64,000 nucleotides of DNA from Brachyspira sp. SAP_772 (GCF_009755885.1 NZ_VYIX01000001.1:248001-312000); one strand, 5' to 3'; shown: positions 18,244 through 27,978, counted from the stretch's first letter. Numbers and translations are program-made. Notes: a model not told the origin generated them from the letters alone.

Positions 18244-20538
18244 ATGAAAAAAAGCATTATAGCAACTACAATACTTTTACTTATAGCAACTTCTCTTATA
18301 TTTCTTACTTTTGGTATAGGAGAGAGGCTTACTATAATTAATTATAATAACAATCTACAATATGCGATAGAAGAAGATGATAATAGTATAAGAACGCATA
18401 GAATAGATATGTATAATCCAGATTCTCTTACTTTGGTTCATAGTAAACCTATATTTAATGAATATAACTTGGCTGTAGATTTGGATGATTTTTATGTAGA
18501 TGAAGATATAAGCGTGAGAGAGGATATAGATCTTTTTAATCAGGAATTATTATTGAGTGATGAGGAGATGAGCAGTGAAATGCCTAATCCTAATGTACTT
18601 CCTGCTATGGTTTTCTCTGGAAATACTACTGATAAAACTTCTGATAAATTAAGCAAGGCTATAGAAGGTGCTATTGCTAATTCTAAGAAAAGAGATGCTC
18701 CTCGTGTTTCTATAGATTTATCTAAGATATCAGTATTTAGATATGAACCTGTAGTTATAAATGCTTCTATATATACAGATGATAAAGTAGAGAATTTAAG
18801 TGTTTATGTAAGGTATAAGAAAGATAAAAGTGTAAGAAAGAATGTTGATGATAGATATCCTATTAATGTATTTAAATTAAAAAATGCAGAGTATAAAGCG
18901 ACTTATTTACATCCATTTGGAGGAGATTTGGGTGAATATCAGGCGGTTGTGCTTGTACAGACAAAAAGCGGAGTTTATGGTTATACAAAAGATTTTACTG
19001 TAAAAGGAAGACAATCTCCGCCTGCTAAAGAGACAAAAAAGATAACTACGTTAGAATATGCTATAGATTTAACTACTAAGAAAATTCCTAATATAGAAAC
19101 AGGAGCATTAACAGAGGATTATAATGCAATATACGACTGGGTTCGTTATATGAAATGTGATACTTTGTGGGTAATAGGAGGACAGACTACAGGGTGGACT
19201 GGCGGTATTACTCCTGAAAAACCTTGGGCTTCTGCTATGATTAAGAATGTTGAGAACCTAGCTGCTTCAAAATCTAAGGGCAATGTTGAGCTTGGTGCTT
19301 ATGTTATGAGCTATTTTGCTGCTGGCGGCGGACACAGAAAAGGCGGATATGAAGTTTCTGTTGGATACAATTCCAGTACTAAAAGTTTGGTAGAAAGCAG
19401 ACATATTTCTTTGGGCGACCCTAAGAGAGTGCAGGATATAATAGATATATTAAAAAGATATGATGCTAATCCTAATATATCATATATTGGTTTGGACTTT
19501 ATTAGAACTGGTGAAGTTGATGGTTATGAGTTGGTTGATGAGATGGTAGAGCTTACTGGAGTTTATACTCCTGCTAATTGGTCTACTATGAACAAGGCTG
19601 CTCGTATGCGTTGGCTTGCTGTTAATAGAGGCAGAAAAGAAATAGGCATGAAGTGGAGATGGTATAGAGCTCATAAAGAATCGCTTATTATAAAAGCAAT
19701 AAAAGATTCTGGAATAAAGAAAAAATTATGGGCATTTACTTTAGGTTGGAATCATGGGCAGGAACATGGACAAGATCCTTATATGTTCTTTGATGCTGGT
19801 ATTGACTATGATGCTGTTATGATATATGAAGCTAGCCGTCCTCAGCATGTAGGTATGCTTGCTGCTTGGCCTAGATATTTATCTGGTGAGTACAATGTTT
19901 TAGTTGGTAATATGATTGATAATAGGCTTCAAGACGGCAGTTTGAGACCTGAGCTTGAATATATGAGAAGGGTTTATGAGTCTGAGGCTAAATTCAACAG
20001 AAGCAGCAGAATAAGAGGAGTATTCTTCCATGATGTATCAAGAATGTTGTGGTCTAAGTTTAGAGGTCCTAATACTATAAAAGAATGGGCTAATATTAAT
20101 GCTTCTATAGTTTCAAGAATAGAAGAAAAATATTCTGAAAACCCATTTAATGTTACTGTTAAGCTTAATGAGAGAAACAGAACAGGAGTGCTTACTATAG
20201 TTAATAGAACTTCTAGAAGACTTAATAATGTTAAGATTAAAACTGATTTATCTCAGGCATTAGCTGCTATTGTTCTTGACAGTGAAGTTGTTACAATAGA
20301 TGCTGGAGCTAGTGTAGAGATAGGATTTAGATATTCTTATGGTAAAAGCAGATATTCTTCACTTATGTCATTTAGAGTTATGTCAGAATCTGGTGAAGAA
20401 AATGTTGCTGTTGCTTATACTCTTCTTAACTCGCTTAGAGTTGTTGAACCTAAAAAAGAGGAAGAAGTTGAAGAAAAGCCTGCTATTGTAGCTAAGGGTG
20501 AAGAAAGCAACAACGAAAAGGCAGTAAATGACAATTAA
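18244..20538 (+). CDS. large exported protein with a TIM-barrel-like central domain
   Basis: The 764-residue product has an N-terminal signal anchor (residues 5-27), an acidic region (30-150) and a beta-rich domain (150-255). A long alpha/beta region follows (265-640). Its spaced motifs are YDWVRYMKCDTLWVIGG, ISYIGLDFIRTGE, KLWAFTLGWNHGQEHG and YDAVMIYEASRPQHVG; they resemble strands of a glycoside-hydrolase-like TIM barrel. A beta-sandwich (640-740) and a Glu/Lys-rich tail end it. I do not recognise the family; an extracytoplasmic carbohydrate-active role is inference. It follows the recombinase by 31 bases and precedes a terminator. Confidence 0.6.
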   Translation: MKKSIIATTILLLIATSLIFLTFGIGERLTIINYNNNLQYAIEEDDNSIRTHRIDMYNPDSLTLVHSKPIFNEYNLAVDLDDFYVDEDISVREDIDLFNQELLLSDEEMSSEMPNPNVLPAMVFSGNTTDKTSDKLSKAIEGAIANSKKRDAPRVSIDLSKISVFRYEPVVINASIYTDDKVENLSVYVRYKKDKSVRKNVDDRYPINVFKLKNAEYKATYLHPFGGDLGEYQAVVLVQTKSGVYGYTKDFTVKGRQSPPAKETKKITTLEYAIDLTTKKIPNIETGALTEDYNAIYDWVRYMKCDTLWVIGGQTTGWTGGITPEKPWASAMIKNVENLAASKSKGNVELGAYVMSYFAAGGGHRKGGYEVSVGYNSSTKSLVESRHISLGDPKRVQDIIDILKRYDANPNISYIGLDFIRTGEVDGYELVDEMVELTGVYTPANWSTMNKAARMRWLAVNRGRKEIGMKWRWYRAHKESLIIKAIKDSGIKKKLWAFTLGWNHGQEHGQDPYMFFDAGIDYDAVMIYEASRPQHVGMLAAWPRYLSGEYNVLVGNMIDNRLQDGSLRPELEYMRRVYESEAKFNRSSRIRGVFFHDVSRMLWSKFRGPNTIKEWANINASIVSRIEEKYSENPFNVTVKLNERNRTGVLTIVNRTSRRLNNVKIKTDLSQALAAIVLDSEVVTIDAGASVEIGFRYSYGKSRYSSLMSFRVMSESGEENVAVAYTLLNSLRVVEPKKEEEVEEKPAIVAKGEESNNEKAVNDN

Positions 20539-20551
20539 TTAGAATATAATT

Positions 20552-20578
20552 AAAGGAGTCTTTTAAGGCTCCTTTTTT
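20552..20578 (+). terminator. intrinsic terminator after the 764-residue protein gene
   Basis: AAAGGAG pairs with CTCCTTT around a short loop and is followed by a run of T, 14 bases after the stop codon. Confidence 0.8.
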
Positions 20579-20692
20579 GATTTAACAAATATGTTTTGTT
20601 AGTTTTTTATAAATATAAATTATAATTTTTGTGAAATAAAATATTGTTATGTATTAAATATGCTGTGAAATATAAAAATAACTTAAAAATGC

Positions 20693-20826
20693 AGTTCTTT
20701 TGCTTCTTTTATATCAATACCACGGGCACTTCCTTCGGTCGTCCTGAAGGACTCCCTTTGGTCGTAAAAGAAGTGGGGTGCTGCACGGTGTGTACTTCGT
20801 TAATGGCAAAGCCCTGCAAATAATTA
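20693..20826 (-). repeat. hairpin repeat, copy 2, inverted relative to the 45.8 kb unit
   Basis: In reverse complement this segment matches the end of the unit at 45830-45905: GCAGGGCTTTGCC, then AACGAAGTACACACCGTGC and AGCACCCCA, ending in AAAAGAACTGCA. The third hairpin stem here is CTTCTTTTA (20703-20711) with TAAAAGAAG (20765-20773), where the 45.8 kb unit has GTTCTTTTAT with ATAAAAGAAC, a compensated G-C to C-G change. The loop holds an insert with a near-duplicate (CTTCCTTCGGTCG and CTCCCTTTGGTCG) and an inner CCTTC/GAAGG stem. Confidence 0.75.
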
Positions 20827-20841
20827 AAATAAAAAACATTT

Positions 20842-20870
20842 TTGATAAACTTAAAGTTTTTTAGTATATA
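20842..20870 (+). promoter_or_regulatory. promoter of trmL, implying a leaderless transcript
   Basis: TTGATA (20842-20847), a 17-base spacer and TATATA (20865-20870) directly precede the ATG at 20876. Transcription would then begin at or within a base or two of the start codon. There is no Shine-Dalgarno sequence in the gap. Confidence 0.55.
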
Positions 20871-20875
20871 TAAAC

Positions 20876-21379
20876 ATGAAAGAGAAAATTAATATAAGCA
20901 ATGAAAATTTTAATGTGTCAATAGCATTATATAGACCTGAGATTCCTTCTAACACTGGAAATATAGGGAGGCTTTGTGTGGGATTAAATATATCACTTCA
21001 CATAGTGTCAAAACCATCATTTATACTAAGTGCTAAAGAGATTAGAAGGGCAGGGCTTGATTATTGGGAAAAGTTAAACCTAATAAAACATGAAAATGAA
21101 CACACTTTCTTAGAATATTGCAAAGAAAACAACAAAAGAATAGTGCCTATATCAAAGTTTGGAGCTATTCGTTATGATGAGTTTAATTATAGCAATGATG
21201 ATATACTTTTGTTTGGAAGAGAAAGTACAGGTTTAAGAGAATCCATATGGGAAAATGATGCTGCTAATTCTGTGTATTTGCCTATGAGTGATGATATACG
21301 CTCTATTAATGTATCGAATACCGCTGCTATAGTTTCTTATGAGGCCTTTAGGCAATTATGCTTAAATAAAAATATTTAA
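20876..21379 (+). CDS. trmL: tRNA (cytidine/uridine-34-2'-O)-methyltransferase TrmL
   Basis: The 167-residue SPOUT methyltransferase has the TrmL motifs: LYRPEIPSNTGNIGRLCVG, ILLFGRESTGL and SINVSNTAAIVSYEAFRQL (knot region). It methylates the wobble ribose of tRNA-Leu in E. coli. Homologues usually start close to the 'IVLYEPEIP' strand; here about 12 extra residues precede it. The ATG at 20876 would be leaderless; GTG at 20915 is an alternative start but has no ribosome-binding site. The gene ends overlapping the convergent kinase gene by 4 bases. Confidence 0.9.
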   Translation: MKEKINISNENFNVSIALYRPEIPSNTGNIGRLCVGLNISLHIVSKPSFILSAKEIRRAGLDYWEKLNLIKHENEHTFLEYCKENNKRIVPISKFGAIRYDEFNYSNDDILLFGRESTGLRESIWENDAANSVYLPMSDDIRSINVSNTAAIVSYEAFRQLCLNKNI

Positions 21380-23142
21380 ACAGCTTTCTTTATAGTTTTT
21401 TCCTTTTCTTCATTACACAATGTAAATACAACGCTTATTTCTGTTCCAACATTTTCTTCGCTTTTTACATGTATATCAGCGTTATAATTATTGCATATAT
21501 TTTTTACTATTGTTAGTCCAAGCCCCGTTCCATTGACTTTAAGGTATTTATTGTTTTTTACCCTAAAAAATCTTTCAAATATTCTGTTTAAATACTGCGG
21601 GGCTATTCCGCAGCCTGTATCTTTTACTGTAAAAATTGCTTTATCTTTATCTGTACTTAGAATAATTTTTACATTTCCGCCATCATCTGTATATTTTATT
21701 GCATTGTCTACAAGATTATTAATAACCTCTGTTATTTTTTCTTTATTAGCCATTATAAAAGCAGATTCTATATTTAAGTCTATTGTAATATCTCTTTTTT
21801 GTGCTTTTAATTTATTGCTGTCATAAACATTAAGTATTATTTCTTTTATATCCATTTTCTCATCTATAGTCTCTTGCCAATTAGCCTCTATTCTACTTAA
21901 TGTAAGCATATCCATAACCAACTCTTTCATTCTCAATGCTTCTGAGTTTATTCTGTTTAAAAAATCATTTAAGTTCTTTCCTCCGCCAGTAGCTAATAAA
22001 AGCTCAGAATAACCCAAAATGGAAGTTAGCGGAGTTTTTAATTCATGAGAAGCATTGATAAAAAAGTCTTGTTTTTCTATTTCTAATTTTCTAATATCTG
22101 TAACATCTTCAAATTTTATTAAAGCGGATATATTTTCGTTGTTGTGTATTGGTATTATAGTTATTTCTATATCCATATTATGTTCTTTTGTATCAAACTT
22201 TGAAAAACTTGCCAATTCTATTGCATTGTCTATCTTTTTTATTACATTTTCATCTTTTATTATCTCATTCAAATTATTAACTGTTCTCTCCCCAATGTCC
22301 AAAAAATCTATAGCAAATTGATTAATAAAAAATATTTCTTTTTTATTATTAACAGCAATAATTCCCTGAGCAATATTTTCTAATACATAATTAAGTTTTT
22401 CTTTTTCTGTTTGATATGCTATGATATTGTTATTCAAATCAACAGCAACTTCATTAATATCATAAATTATATTGTTAATATCATTAAACCCCGTAAGGTT
22501 TTTAGGTGTAAGTGAGCGGTTGTTATATATATTGTCTAATGTTTCCTTAATAATATAAAAAGGATTCATAATATTTCTAGACACTAAAGGAAGTACAAAA
22601 GCCATGAGTATTACAACAACAGTTATTACCATAACAGCAGTAAATAAAAATGTAGTTAAATATTTATTAATAGAATCCATAGGGATAGATACTCTTAATA
22701 TATAATCAACAAAGTCATCAGATTTGATTTTTTTTGATGCATATATGTATGGCGTTTTTTGACTAATGGAAGTGCTTATTGAAAAAGAAGGTTCATCATT
22801 TGTGTTGTGTAAGGCTTCTATAACGTCGCTTCTGTTATTATGATTGCCTAATGTAGTTTTTGCTGTGTCGCTGATAGTGTCTGCAATAACTACACCATTT
22901 GTAGATATTATACTTATTCTTAATTCTTCTTTATCTGATTGTAATACAAAATTTTTAAAATCTTCTTCTGTCTTAACATCATATATATTTATTTCTTTTT
23001 GAAGCATCTCTATAATATTAACAATCATTACTCTGCTATACATAATATTATTATACTGCACTGTAAAAAGAATTCCTATAAACATTAAAGCACTTGATAA
23101 TATAAGAATAAATAATGATTTTAAAAATATATTTCTAATCAT
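21376..23142 (-). CDS. membrane sensor histidine kinase, PhoR-like
   Basis: The 588-residue protein has membrane helices at about 7-29 and 162-187 enclosing a periplasmic sensor domain. A HAMP region and a PAS-like segment (LENIAQGIIAVNNKKEI) follow. HisKA has His366 (INASHELKTPLTSILGY). The ATPase has N box NNLVDNAIKYTDDGG, G1 VKDTGCGI, F box ERFFRV and G2 GTGLGLTIVK. The response regulator gene is 7 bases upstream on the same strand. The layout is that of PhoR-type phosphate sensors, but no phosphate genes are adjacent, so the stimulus is open. Confidence 0.88.
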   Translation of the reverse strand: MIRNIFLKSLFILILSSALMFIGILFTVQYNNIMYSRVMIVNIIEMLQKEINIYDVKTEEDFKNFVLQSDKEELRISIISTNGVVIADTISDTAKTTLGNHNNRSDVIEALHNTNDEPSFSISTSISQKTPYIYASKKIKSDDFVDYILRVSIPMDSINKYLTTFLFTAVMVITVVVILMAFVLPLVSRNIMNPFYIIKETLDNIYNNRSLTPKNLTGFNDINNIIYDINEVAVDLNNNIIAYQTEKEKLNYVLENIAQGIIAVNNKKEIFFINQFAIDFLDIGERTVNNLNEIIKDENVIKKIDNAIELASFSKFDTKEHNMDIEITIIPIHNNENISALIKFEDVTDIRKLEIEKQDFFINASHELKTPLTSILGYSELLLATGGGKNLNDFLNRINSEALRMKELVMDMLTLSRIEANWQETIDEKMDIKEIILNVYDSNKLKAQKRDITIDLNIESAFIMANKEKITEVINNLVDNAIKYTDDGGNVKIILSTDKDKAIFTVKDTGCGIAPQYLNRIFERFFRVKNNKYLKVNGTGLGLTIVKNICNNYNADIHVKSEENVGTEISVVFTLCNEEKEKTIKKAV

Positions 23143-23149
23143 AAAATAA

Positions 23150-23833
23150 TTAAATTTCTATTAATTTATATCCCATTCCTCTAATAGTAATAATATTTTC
23201 TTTGTGTAAATCTAATTTTTGCCTAATAGATTTAATATGCATATCAATGGTTCTTGTTTCCATAGAATGCTCAACTCCCCAAACCTCTTCAAGCATCATC
23301 TCTCTATCTACAACATTATTAGCATTTTCCATAAGCAGTTTTAATAAGTCAAACTCTTTTTGTGTGAGAGAAACCTGCCTATCATTAACATAAACTACTC
23401 TTTTTTTTACTATTAGTTTTATCTCACCAAATGTCAATTCTTCTGTATCCACTCTCACATCTTTTTTTCTCAAATTAGCTTTAATTCTAGCTATGAGTTC
23501 TAATACAGAGAAAGGCTTTGGTATATAATCATCAGCACCTAAATTAAGCCCAGTAACTATATTAATCTCACTAGATTTTGCTGTAAGCATTATCACTTTT
23601 ATAGGTAAATGGGCATAATCTGTTCTTATTATTTTTAGTATCTCAGTACCTTCCATATCAGGAAGCATAATATCTAAAAGTATTAAACTAGGTATATTGT
23701 TTTTTAAAGCTTCAAGCATATCTTTGCCATTACTGAAGCATTCTATATTAAACCCTGCCTCTTCAACAGTGTATTTAATCAAATCTCTTATATTATCATC
23801 ATCTTCTACAGAATAAATAAGTTCTTTTTCCAT
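23150..23833 (-). CDS. OmpR/PhoB-family response regulator
   Basis: The 227-residue protein has a receiver domain (EDDDN acidic pocket, phosphoacceptor Asp54 in LLDIMLPDMEG, Lys in PKPFSVLEL) and a C-terminal winged helix (LTQKEFDLLKLLMENANNV, then TRTIDMHIKSIRQKL). The DNA-binding domain ends with ITIRGMGYKLI, normal for the family. It is the first gene of a two-gene operon with the sensor kinase. PhoB is the closest layout; target genes are unknown. Confidence 0.9.
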   Translation of the reverse strand: MEKELIYSVEDDDNIRDLIKYTVEEAGFNIECFSNGKDMLEALKNNIPSLILLDIMLPDMEGTEILKIIRTDYAHLPIKVIMLTAKSSEINIVTGLNLGADDYIPKPFSVLELIARIKANLRKKDVRVDTEELTFGEIKLIVKKRVVYVNDRQVSLTQKEFDLLKLLMENANNVVDREMMLEEVWGVEHSMETRTIDMHIKSIRQKLDLHKENIITIRGMGYKLIEI

Positions 23834-24043
23834 AAAATTTCCACTCTTATAATTTTTCTTTTTTGTATTATATATTTATTTTGTTCAATATACAAGTGTT
23901 TGTCAATATAAAAAGAAAAAAAACTTTATTTATATTTTATAACAATTATGGTATATTTATATTATATAATATTAATAAAAATTATATATTAAACTTAATT
24001 ATTTCTTTTTTATATTATATTATGATAAAATAAAAATATATCA

Positions 24044-24071
24044 TTGCTATATTTTTATTTTGTTGTATAAT
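24044..24071 (+). promoter_or_regulatory. candidate promoter of gltD
   Basis: TTGCTA (24044-24049), 16 bases, then TATAAT (24066-24071), 48 bases before the ATG. The 285-base gap that holds it is otherwise very AT-rich with no other visible feature. Confidence 0.45.
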
Positions 24072-24118
24072 ATTATCAAATTATTTAATATTGTTCTAAA
24101 AAATAGGAGAATATATAT

Positions 24119-25516
24119 ATGCCACCACGATCAAAATTAGGTGAAATACCTAGGCAAGAAATGCCTCAAAGAAGTGCTGAAGAGCGTAAAAAAGATTTTA
24201 AAGAAGTTCCTCTTGGTTATACAGAAGAACAAGCATATACTGAATCATTAAGATGTTTGGACTGTAAAGTTCCGCATTGTATGGAAGGCTGTCCTGCTAA
24301 AGTAAAAATTCCTGAGTTTATAGGGCTTATAGCTGAAAAGAAATTTTTAGAAGCAGCTAAAAAAATAAAAGAAACTAATGCATTGCCTGCAGCTTGCGGA
24401 AGGGTATGTCCTCAGGAAGAACAATGTGAACAGAGATGTGTTGTTGGTAAGAAATTTGAGCCTGTTGCTATTGGTAAATTAGAGATGTTTGTTGCTGACT
24501 ATGAAAGAAAGCATGCAAAACATGAAGATTTAAAAGTAGAAAAGAACGGCAAAAAAGTATGCATTATAGGTGCTGGTCCTGCTGGTTTGGCTTGTGCGGG
24601 AGACTTAATAAAATTAGGTTATGATGTTACAGTGCTTGAGGCTTTACATACTATAGGCGGAGTACTTATGTATGGTATTCCTGAGTTCCGTTTGCCTAAA
24701 GAATTGGTTGCTCATGAGGTAGAAAACCTTAAAAAAGATGGTGTTAAATTTAAAATAAATGAAGTTGCTGGTATATCTTTAGATTTCAATGAATTAAGAA
24801 AAGAATATGATGCTGTATTTTTGGGTACAGGTGCAGGACTTCCTGTATTTTTAAATGTACCGGGTGAGCATTTCTGCGGTGTTTATTCTGCTAACGAATA
24901 TTTAACTCGTGTAAACTTAATGGGTGCTTATAAATTCCCAGAAGTAGATACTCCTGTTATAAAACATAAAAGAGTTGCTGTATTAGGCGGCGGTAACGTT
25001 GCTATGGATGCTTGCAGAACTGCAGTAAGACTTGGTGCTGAAAAAGTATATATTATATATAGAAGAACAGAAAAAGAGCTTCCTGCAAGAGTTGAAGAAG
25101 TTCATCACGCTATGGAAGAGGGGGTTGATTTTAGATTCTTAAGAGCTCCTTTAGAAATTCTTGGCGATGAGAATGATAATGTAAAAGGTGTTAGAACTCA
25201 AGTTATGGAGCTTGGTGAGCCTGATGCTGATGGAAGAAGAAAACCTGTGGCTGTTGAAGGAAAAACTGAAGATATAGATGTTGATGCTGTTATTATTGCT
25301 ATAGGTACTACTCCTAATCCGCTTATATCTAGAAAAGTGCCTGAATTACAAACTACTAAAAAAGGTACTTATGTAATAGATGAAGAGACAGGTGCTACTT
25401 CTTTAGAGGGTGTATTTGCTGGCGGTGATGCTGCTCGCGGTGCTGCTACTGTTATACTTGCTATTGGTGACGGTAAAAGAGCTGCTGCTGGTATACATAA
25501 ATATTTATCTAAGTAA
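24119..25516 (+). CDS. gltD: NADPH-dependent glutamate synthase small-subunit-like oxidoreductase
   Basis: The 465-residue protein has the GltD architecture. The N-terminus holds two 4Fe-4S cysteine groups (CLDCKVPHCMEGCP and CGRVCPQEEQCEQRC). An FAD-binding Rossmann site (IIGAGPAGLACAGDL) and an NADPH site (VAVLGGGNVAMDACRTA) follow, then the C-terminal FAD motif GVFAGGDAARGAATVI. An AGGAG site precedes the ATG. No large subunit is adjacent, so it may act as the stand-alone archaeal/anaerobe type, or as an electron-bifurcating NfnB/SudA-like subunit. A terminator follows. Confidence 0.88.
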   Translation: MPPRSKLGEIPRQEMPQRSAEERKKDFKEVPLGYTEEQAYTESLRCLDCKVPHCMEGCPAKVKIPEFIGLIAEKKFLEAAKKIKETNALPAACGRVCPQEEQCEQRCVVGKKFEPVAIGKLEMFVADYERKHAKHEDLKVEKNGKKVCIIGAGPAGLACAGDLIKLGYDVTVLEALHTIGGVLMYGIPEFRLPKELVAHEVENLKKDGVKFKINEVAGISLDFNELRKEYDAVFLGTGAGLPVFLNVPGEHFCGVYSANEYLTRVNLMGAYKFPEVDTPVIKHKRVAVLGGGNVAMDACRTAVRLGAEKVYIIYRRTEKELPARVEEVHHAMEEGVDFRFLRAPLEILGDENDNVKGVRTQVMELGEPDADGRRKPVAVEGKTEDIDVDAVIIAIGTTPNPLISRKVPELQTTKKGTYVIDEETGATSLEGVFAGGDAARGAATVILAIGDGKRAAAGIHKYLSK

Positions 25517-25540
25517 AAATATATCCAAATAAAAAATAAT

Positions 25541-25570
25541 GCCCAATACAAATAGTATTGGGCTTTTTTT
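25541..25570 (+). terminator. intrinsic terminator of gltD
   Basis: GCCCAATAC pairs with GTATTGGGC around AAATA and is followed by seven T, about 25 bases after the gltD stop. Confidence 0.9.
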
Positions 25571-25621
25571 ATGCTTAAAAAACAAACCTTTATTTCGATA
25601 ATTAAAATAAAAATTATTTAC

Positions 25622-25650
25622 TTGCAAATATATGTAAGTTTATTTATACT
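25622..25650 (+). promoter_or_regulatory. promoter of the GH57 gene
   Basis: TTGCAA (25622-25627), 17 bases and TATACT (25645-25650), 33 bases before the ATG at 25684. Confidence 0.55.
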
Positions 25651-25683
25651 ATGAAATAATCTTTTTGTATTAGGATTCTGATT

Positions 25684-27978
25684 ATGAAATATTTAATATT
25701 GCATGGGCATTTTTATCAGCCTCCAAGAGAAAATCCATTTTTAGGAGAGATAGAAAAGGAGATAAGTGCTTCTCCTGCTCATGATTGGAATGAAAGAATA
25801 ACTAATGAATGCTATAGCCCAAATGCTTATTCAAGAATATTAGACGGTTATGGCAGAATTACAGATATGTCTAATAATTATCAGTATATAAGCTTTAATT
25901 TTGGACCTACATTGTTGGATTATATTGCTGATAAGAAACCAGATTTATTACAGAGAATATTAGAAGCAGATAAGCTTAGTATAGAAAGGTTAGGGTATGG
26001 TAATGCCATTGCTCAGGTTTATAATCATATAATTTTACCGCTTGCCAAAAAAGAAGATATGGTAGTGCAAATTAAATGGGGACTTTACAACTTTGAAAAA
26101 TATTTTAAAAGAAAGTCAAAAGGAATATGGCTTTCTGAGGCGGCTATAAATTTAGATGTTGTTGATGCTTTATGTGATTGTGGAGTTAAGTTTACAATAC
26201 TCTCTCCATATCAGGCACATTATGTTAAGGGTATTACTCAGAGTGATGTATCTGGGGCTAGAATAGACACATCTAAACCTTATTGGCTTTATGGTCATAA
26301 TGGTAAGAGGATTGCTGTATTTTTTTATGACCCTTATATATCAAATGCTATAGCTTTTGAGCATTTGCTTTGTTCTGCTGAGAAATTGGCTGAGAGAATA
26401 AGAAATGCTTATGGAGATAGGAAGCTTGTTAATATTGCTACAGATGGTGAGAGCTATGGGCATCATGAACCTTTTGGGGATATGTGTTTAGCTAGATATT
26501 TCCATGATAATATTCATTATGATCATATTACACCTACGAATTATGAGCATTATTTAAGTATATGTCCTCCTACTGAAGAGGTGATATTGCATGAAGGAGA
26601 GGGTAAAAGAGGAACTTCTTGGAGTTGTTCGCATGGTGTTGAAAGGTGGAGAAGTAATTGCGGATGCGGAGGAGATGGTGTTATTGATTTGTCTTGGAGA
26701 AAGGGGCTTAGAGATGCTTTTGATATACTTAGGAATATGCAAGACAAATTATTTGCATTATTTTTAAACTTCACTAATGAATCTAGAAACTCTATTAGAG
26801 AAGAGTATGTTAGGGCTATATATAATGATTCTGATGCTAAAGATTTATATGAAATATGCTCTAAACATATATCTTTTAAAGAGTTTATATTTTTAATGGA
26901 ATCTTATAAATATTCATTATTTGCTTATACTTCTTGCGGATGGTTTTTTGAGGATGTTTCTAGGATAGAGCCTATTAAAAATATGCAATATGCTGAGAGG
27001 TCTTTCCATTATGCTAGAATGCTTGTTAAAGATAAGAATGCTCTTTTTGTAGAAGAGGCTTATCAGAAATTTTTAGAAGCGTTGGAAACTTCAATTAGTA
27101 ATAAAAAAGAACATCATAATGCTAGATATTTTTATGAGAAAAATGCTAAGATAGATTTATTTACTAAGCTTTATATTATTAACCAGTTTATATTTAATTT
27201 AATTGCAAGCGATTATAAAGAAAAAGAGATCAATATTTTTAAACATAATATTAAAGCTGCTCTAATAGATAAAAAACATATTGAAGGCGTAATGAGTGAT
27301 AATATAACATCAGATTTATATTTTAAAGTTGACACTATTGAAGAGAATTATGAATTAAAAAACAATATTACACTTTCTGAAAATAAAGATTGTAATGATA
27401 ATTTAGTATATACTATGTGTTTGAAAGATTTAAGTTCTGATATTAGAGATAAGTTTGCAGATTCTTTATTTAAAGAGGATATTTCTAAATTAGATAATAT
27501 AATGCATAAAATATATCCTGAATATGAAAAACTATTTAAATATTTTAACACAAATGGTATTACACCAGATTATGACTATAGAAGATTGATGGGAGCTATG
27601 GATTCTCCTATATTAAGAGAGCTTATACTCTCAAAAGGAAGAGATGCCTATGATGAGGTTTCTAAAGAGTTAAAAGATGCGAGAAATGCTGGTATATTTA
27701 TTTCTAACAGTGGTATATCTGAAGTTGTTGGAGAGAATATTAAAAAGGCATTAAATGAGCTTTATGAAACTGGAAATGGAAAAATAATATTTGATTTATT
27801 AAGGGATATTAAGTTTTTATCTAATAATGATATGCCTATAGACAGAAACACTTATGAAAATATATTTTATAAGATACTTCTAAAATATAAGGGACTTCTT
27901 ATAAGTTTTGATGAAGAAGAGAAAAAATTGTTTGTAGAGCTTGGCTATTGGCTTAATTTCAATATGGATAAAGTTTAA
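25684..27978 (+). CDS. glycoside hydrolase family 57-like protein (DUF3536 type)
   Basis: The 764-residue protein opens with LILHGHFYQPPRENP, the GH57 signature with its His pair, followed by NECYSPNAYSRI and GIWLSEAAINLDVVDAL (the region of the GH57 nucleophile Glu). ATDGESYGHHEPFGD suits the acid region. The C-terminal half (about 420-764) is helical and matches the long DUF3536 extension. No signal peptide is present, so it should act in the cytoplasm on alpha-glucans such as glycogen; the exact reaction is unknown. It ends overlapping the convergent lipoprotein gene by 4 bases. Confidence 0.82.
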   Translation: MKYLILHGHFYQPPRENPFLGEIEKEISASPAHDWNERITNECYSPNAYSRILDGYGRITDMSNNYQYISFNFGPTLLDYIADKKPDLLQRILEADKLSIERLGYGNAIAQVYNHIILPLAKKEDMVVQIKWGLYNFEKYFKRKSKGIWLSEAAINLDVVDALCDCGVKFTILSPYQAHYVKGITQSDVSGARIDTSKPYWLYGHNGKRIAVFFYDPYISNAIAFEHLLCSAEKLAERIRNAYGDRKLVNIATDGESYGHHEPFGDMCLARYFHDNIHYDHITPTNYEHYLSICPPTEEVILHEGEGKRGTSWSCSHGVERWRSNCGCGGDGVIDLSWRKGLRDAFDILRNMQDKLFALFLNFTNESRNSIREEYVRAIYNDSDAKDLYEICSKHISFKEFIFLMESYKYSLFAYTSCGWFFEDVSRIEPIKNMQYAERSFHYARMLVKDKNALFVEEAYQKFLEALETSISNKKEHHNARYFYEKNAKIDLFTKLYIINQFIFNLIASDYKEKEINIFKHNIKAALIDKKHIEGVMSDNITSDLYFKVDTIEENYELKNNITLSENKDCNDNLVYTMCLKDLSSDIRDKFADSLFKEDISKLDNIMHKIYPEYEKLFKYFNTNGITPDYDYRRLMGAMDSPILRELILSKGRDAYDEVSKELKDARNAGIFISNSGISEVVGENIKKALNELYETGNGKIIFDLLRDIKFLSNNDMPIDRNTYENIFYKILLKYKGLLISFDEEEKKLFVELGYWLNFNMDKV

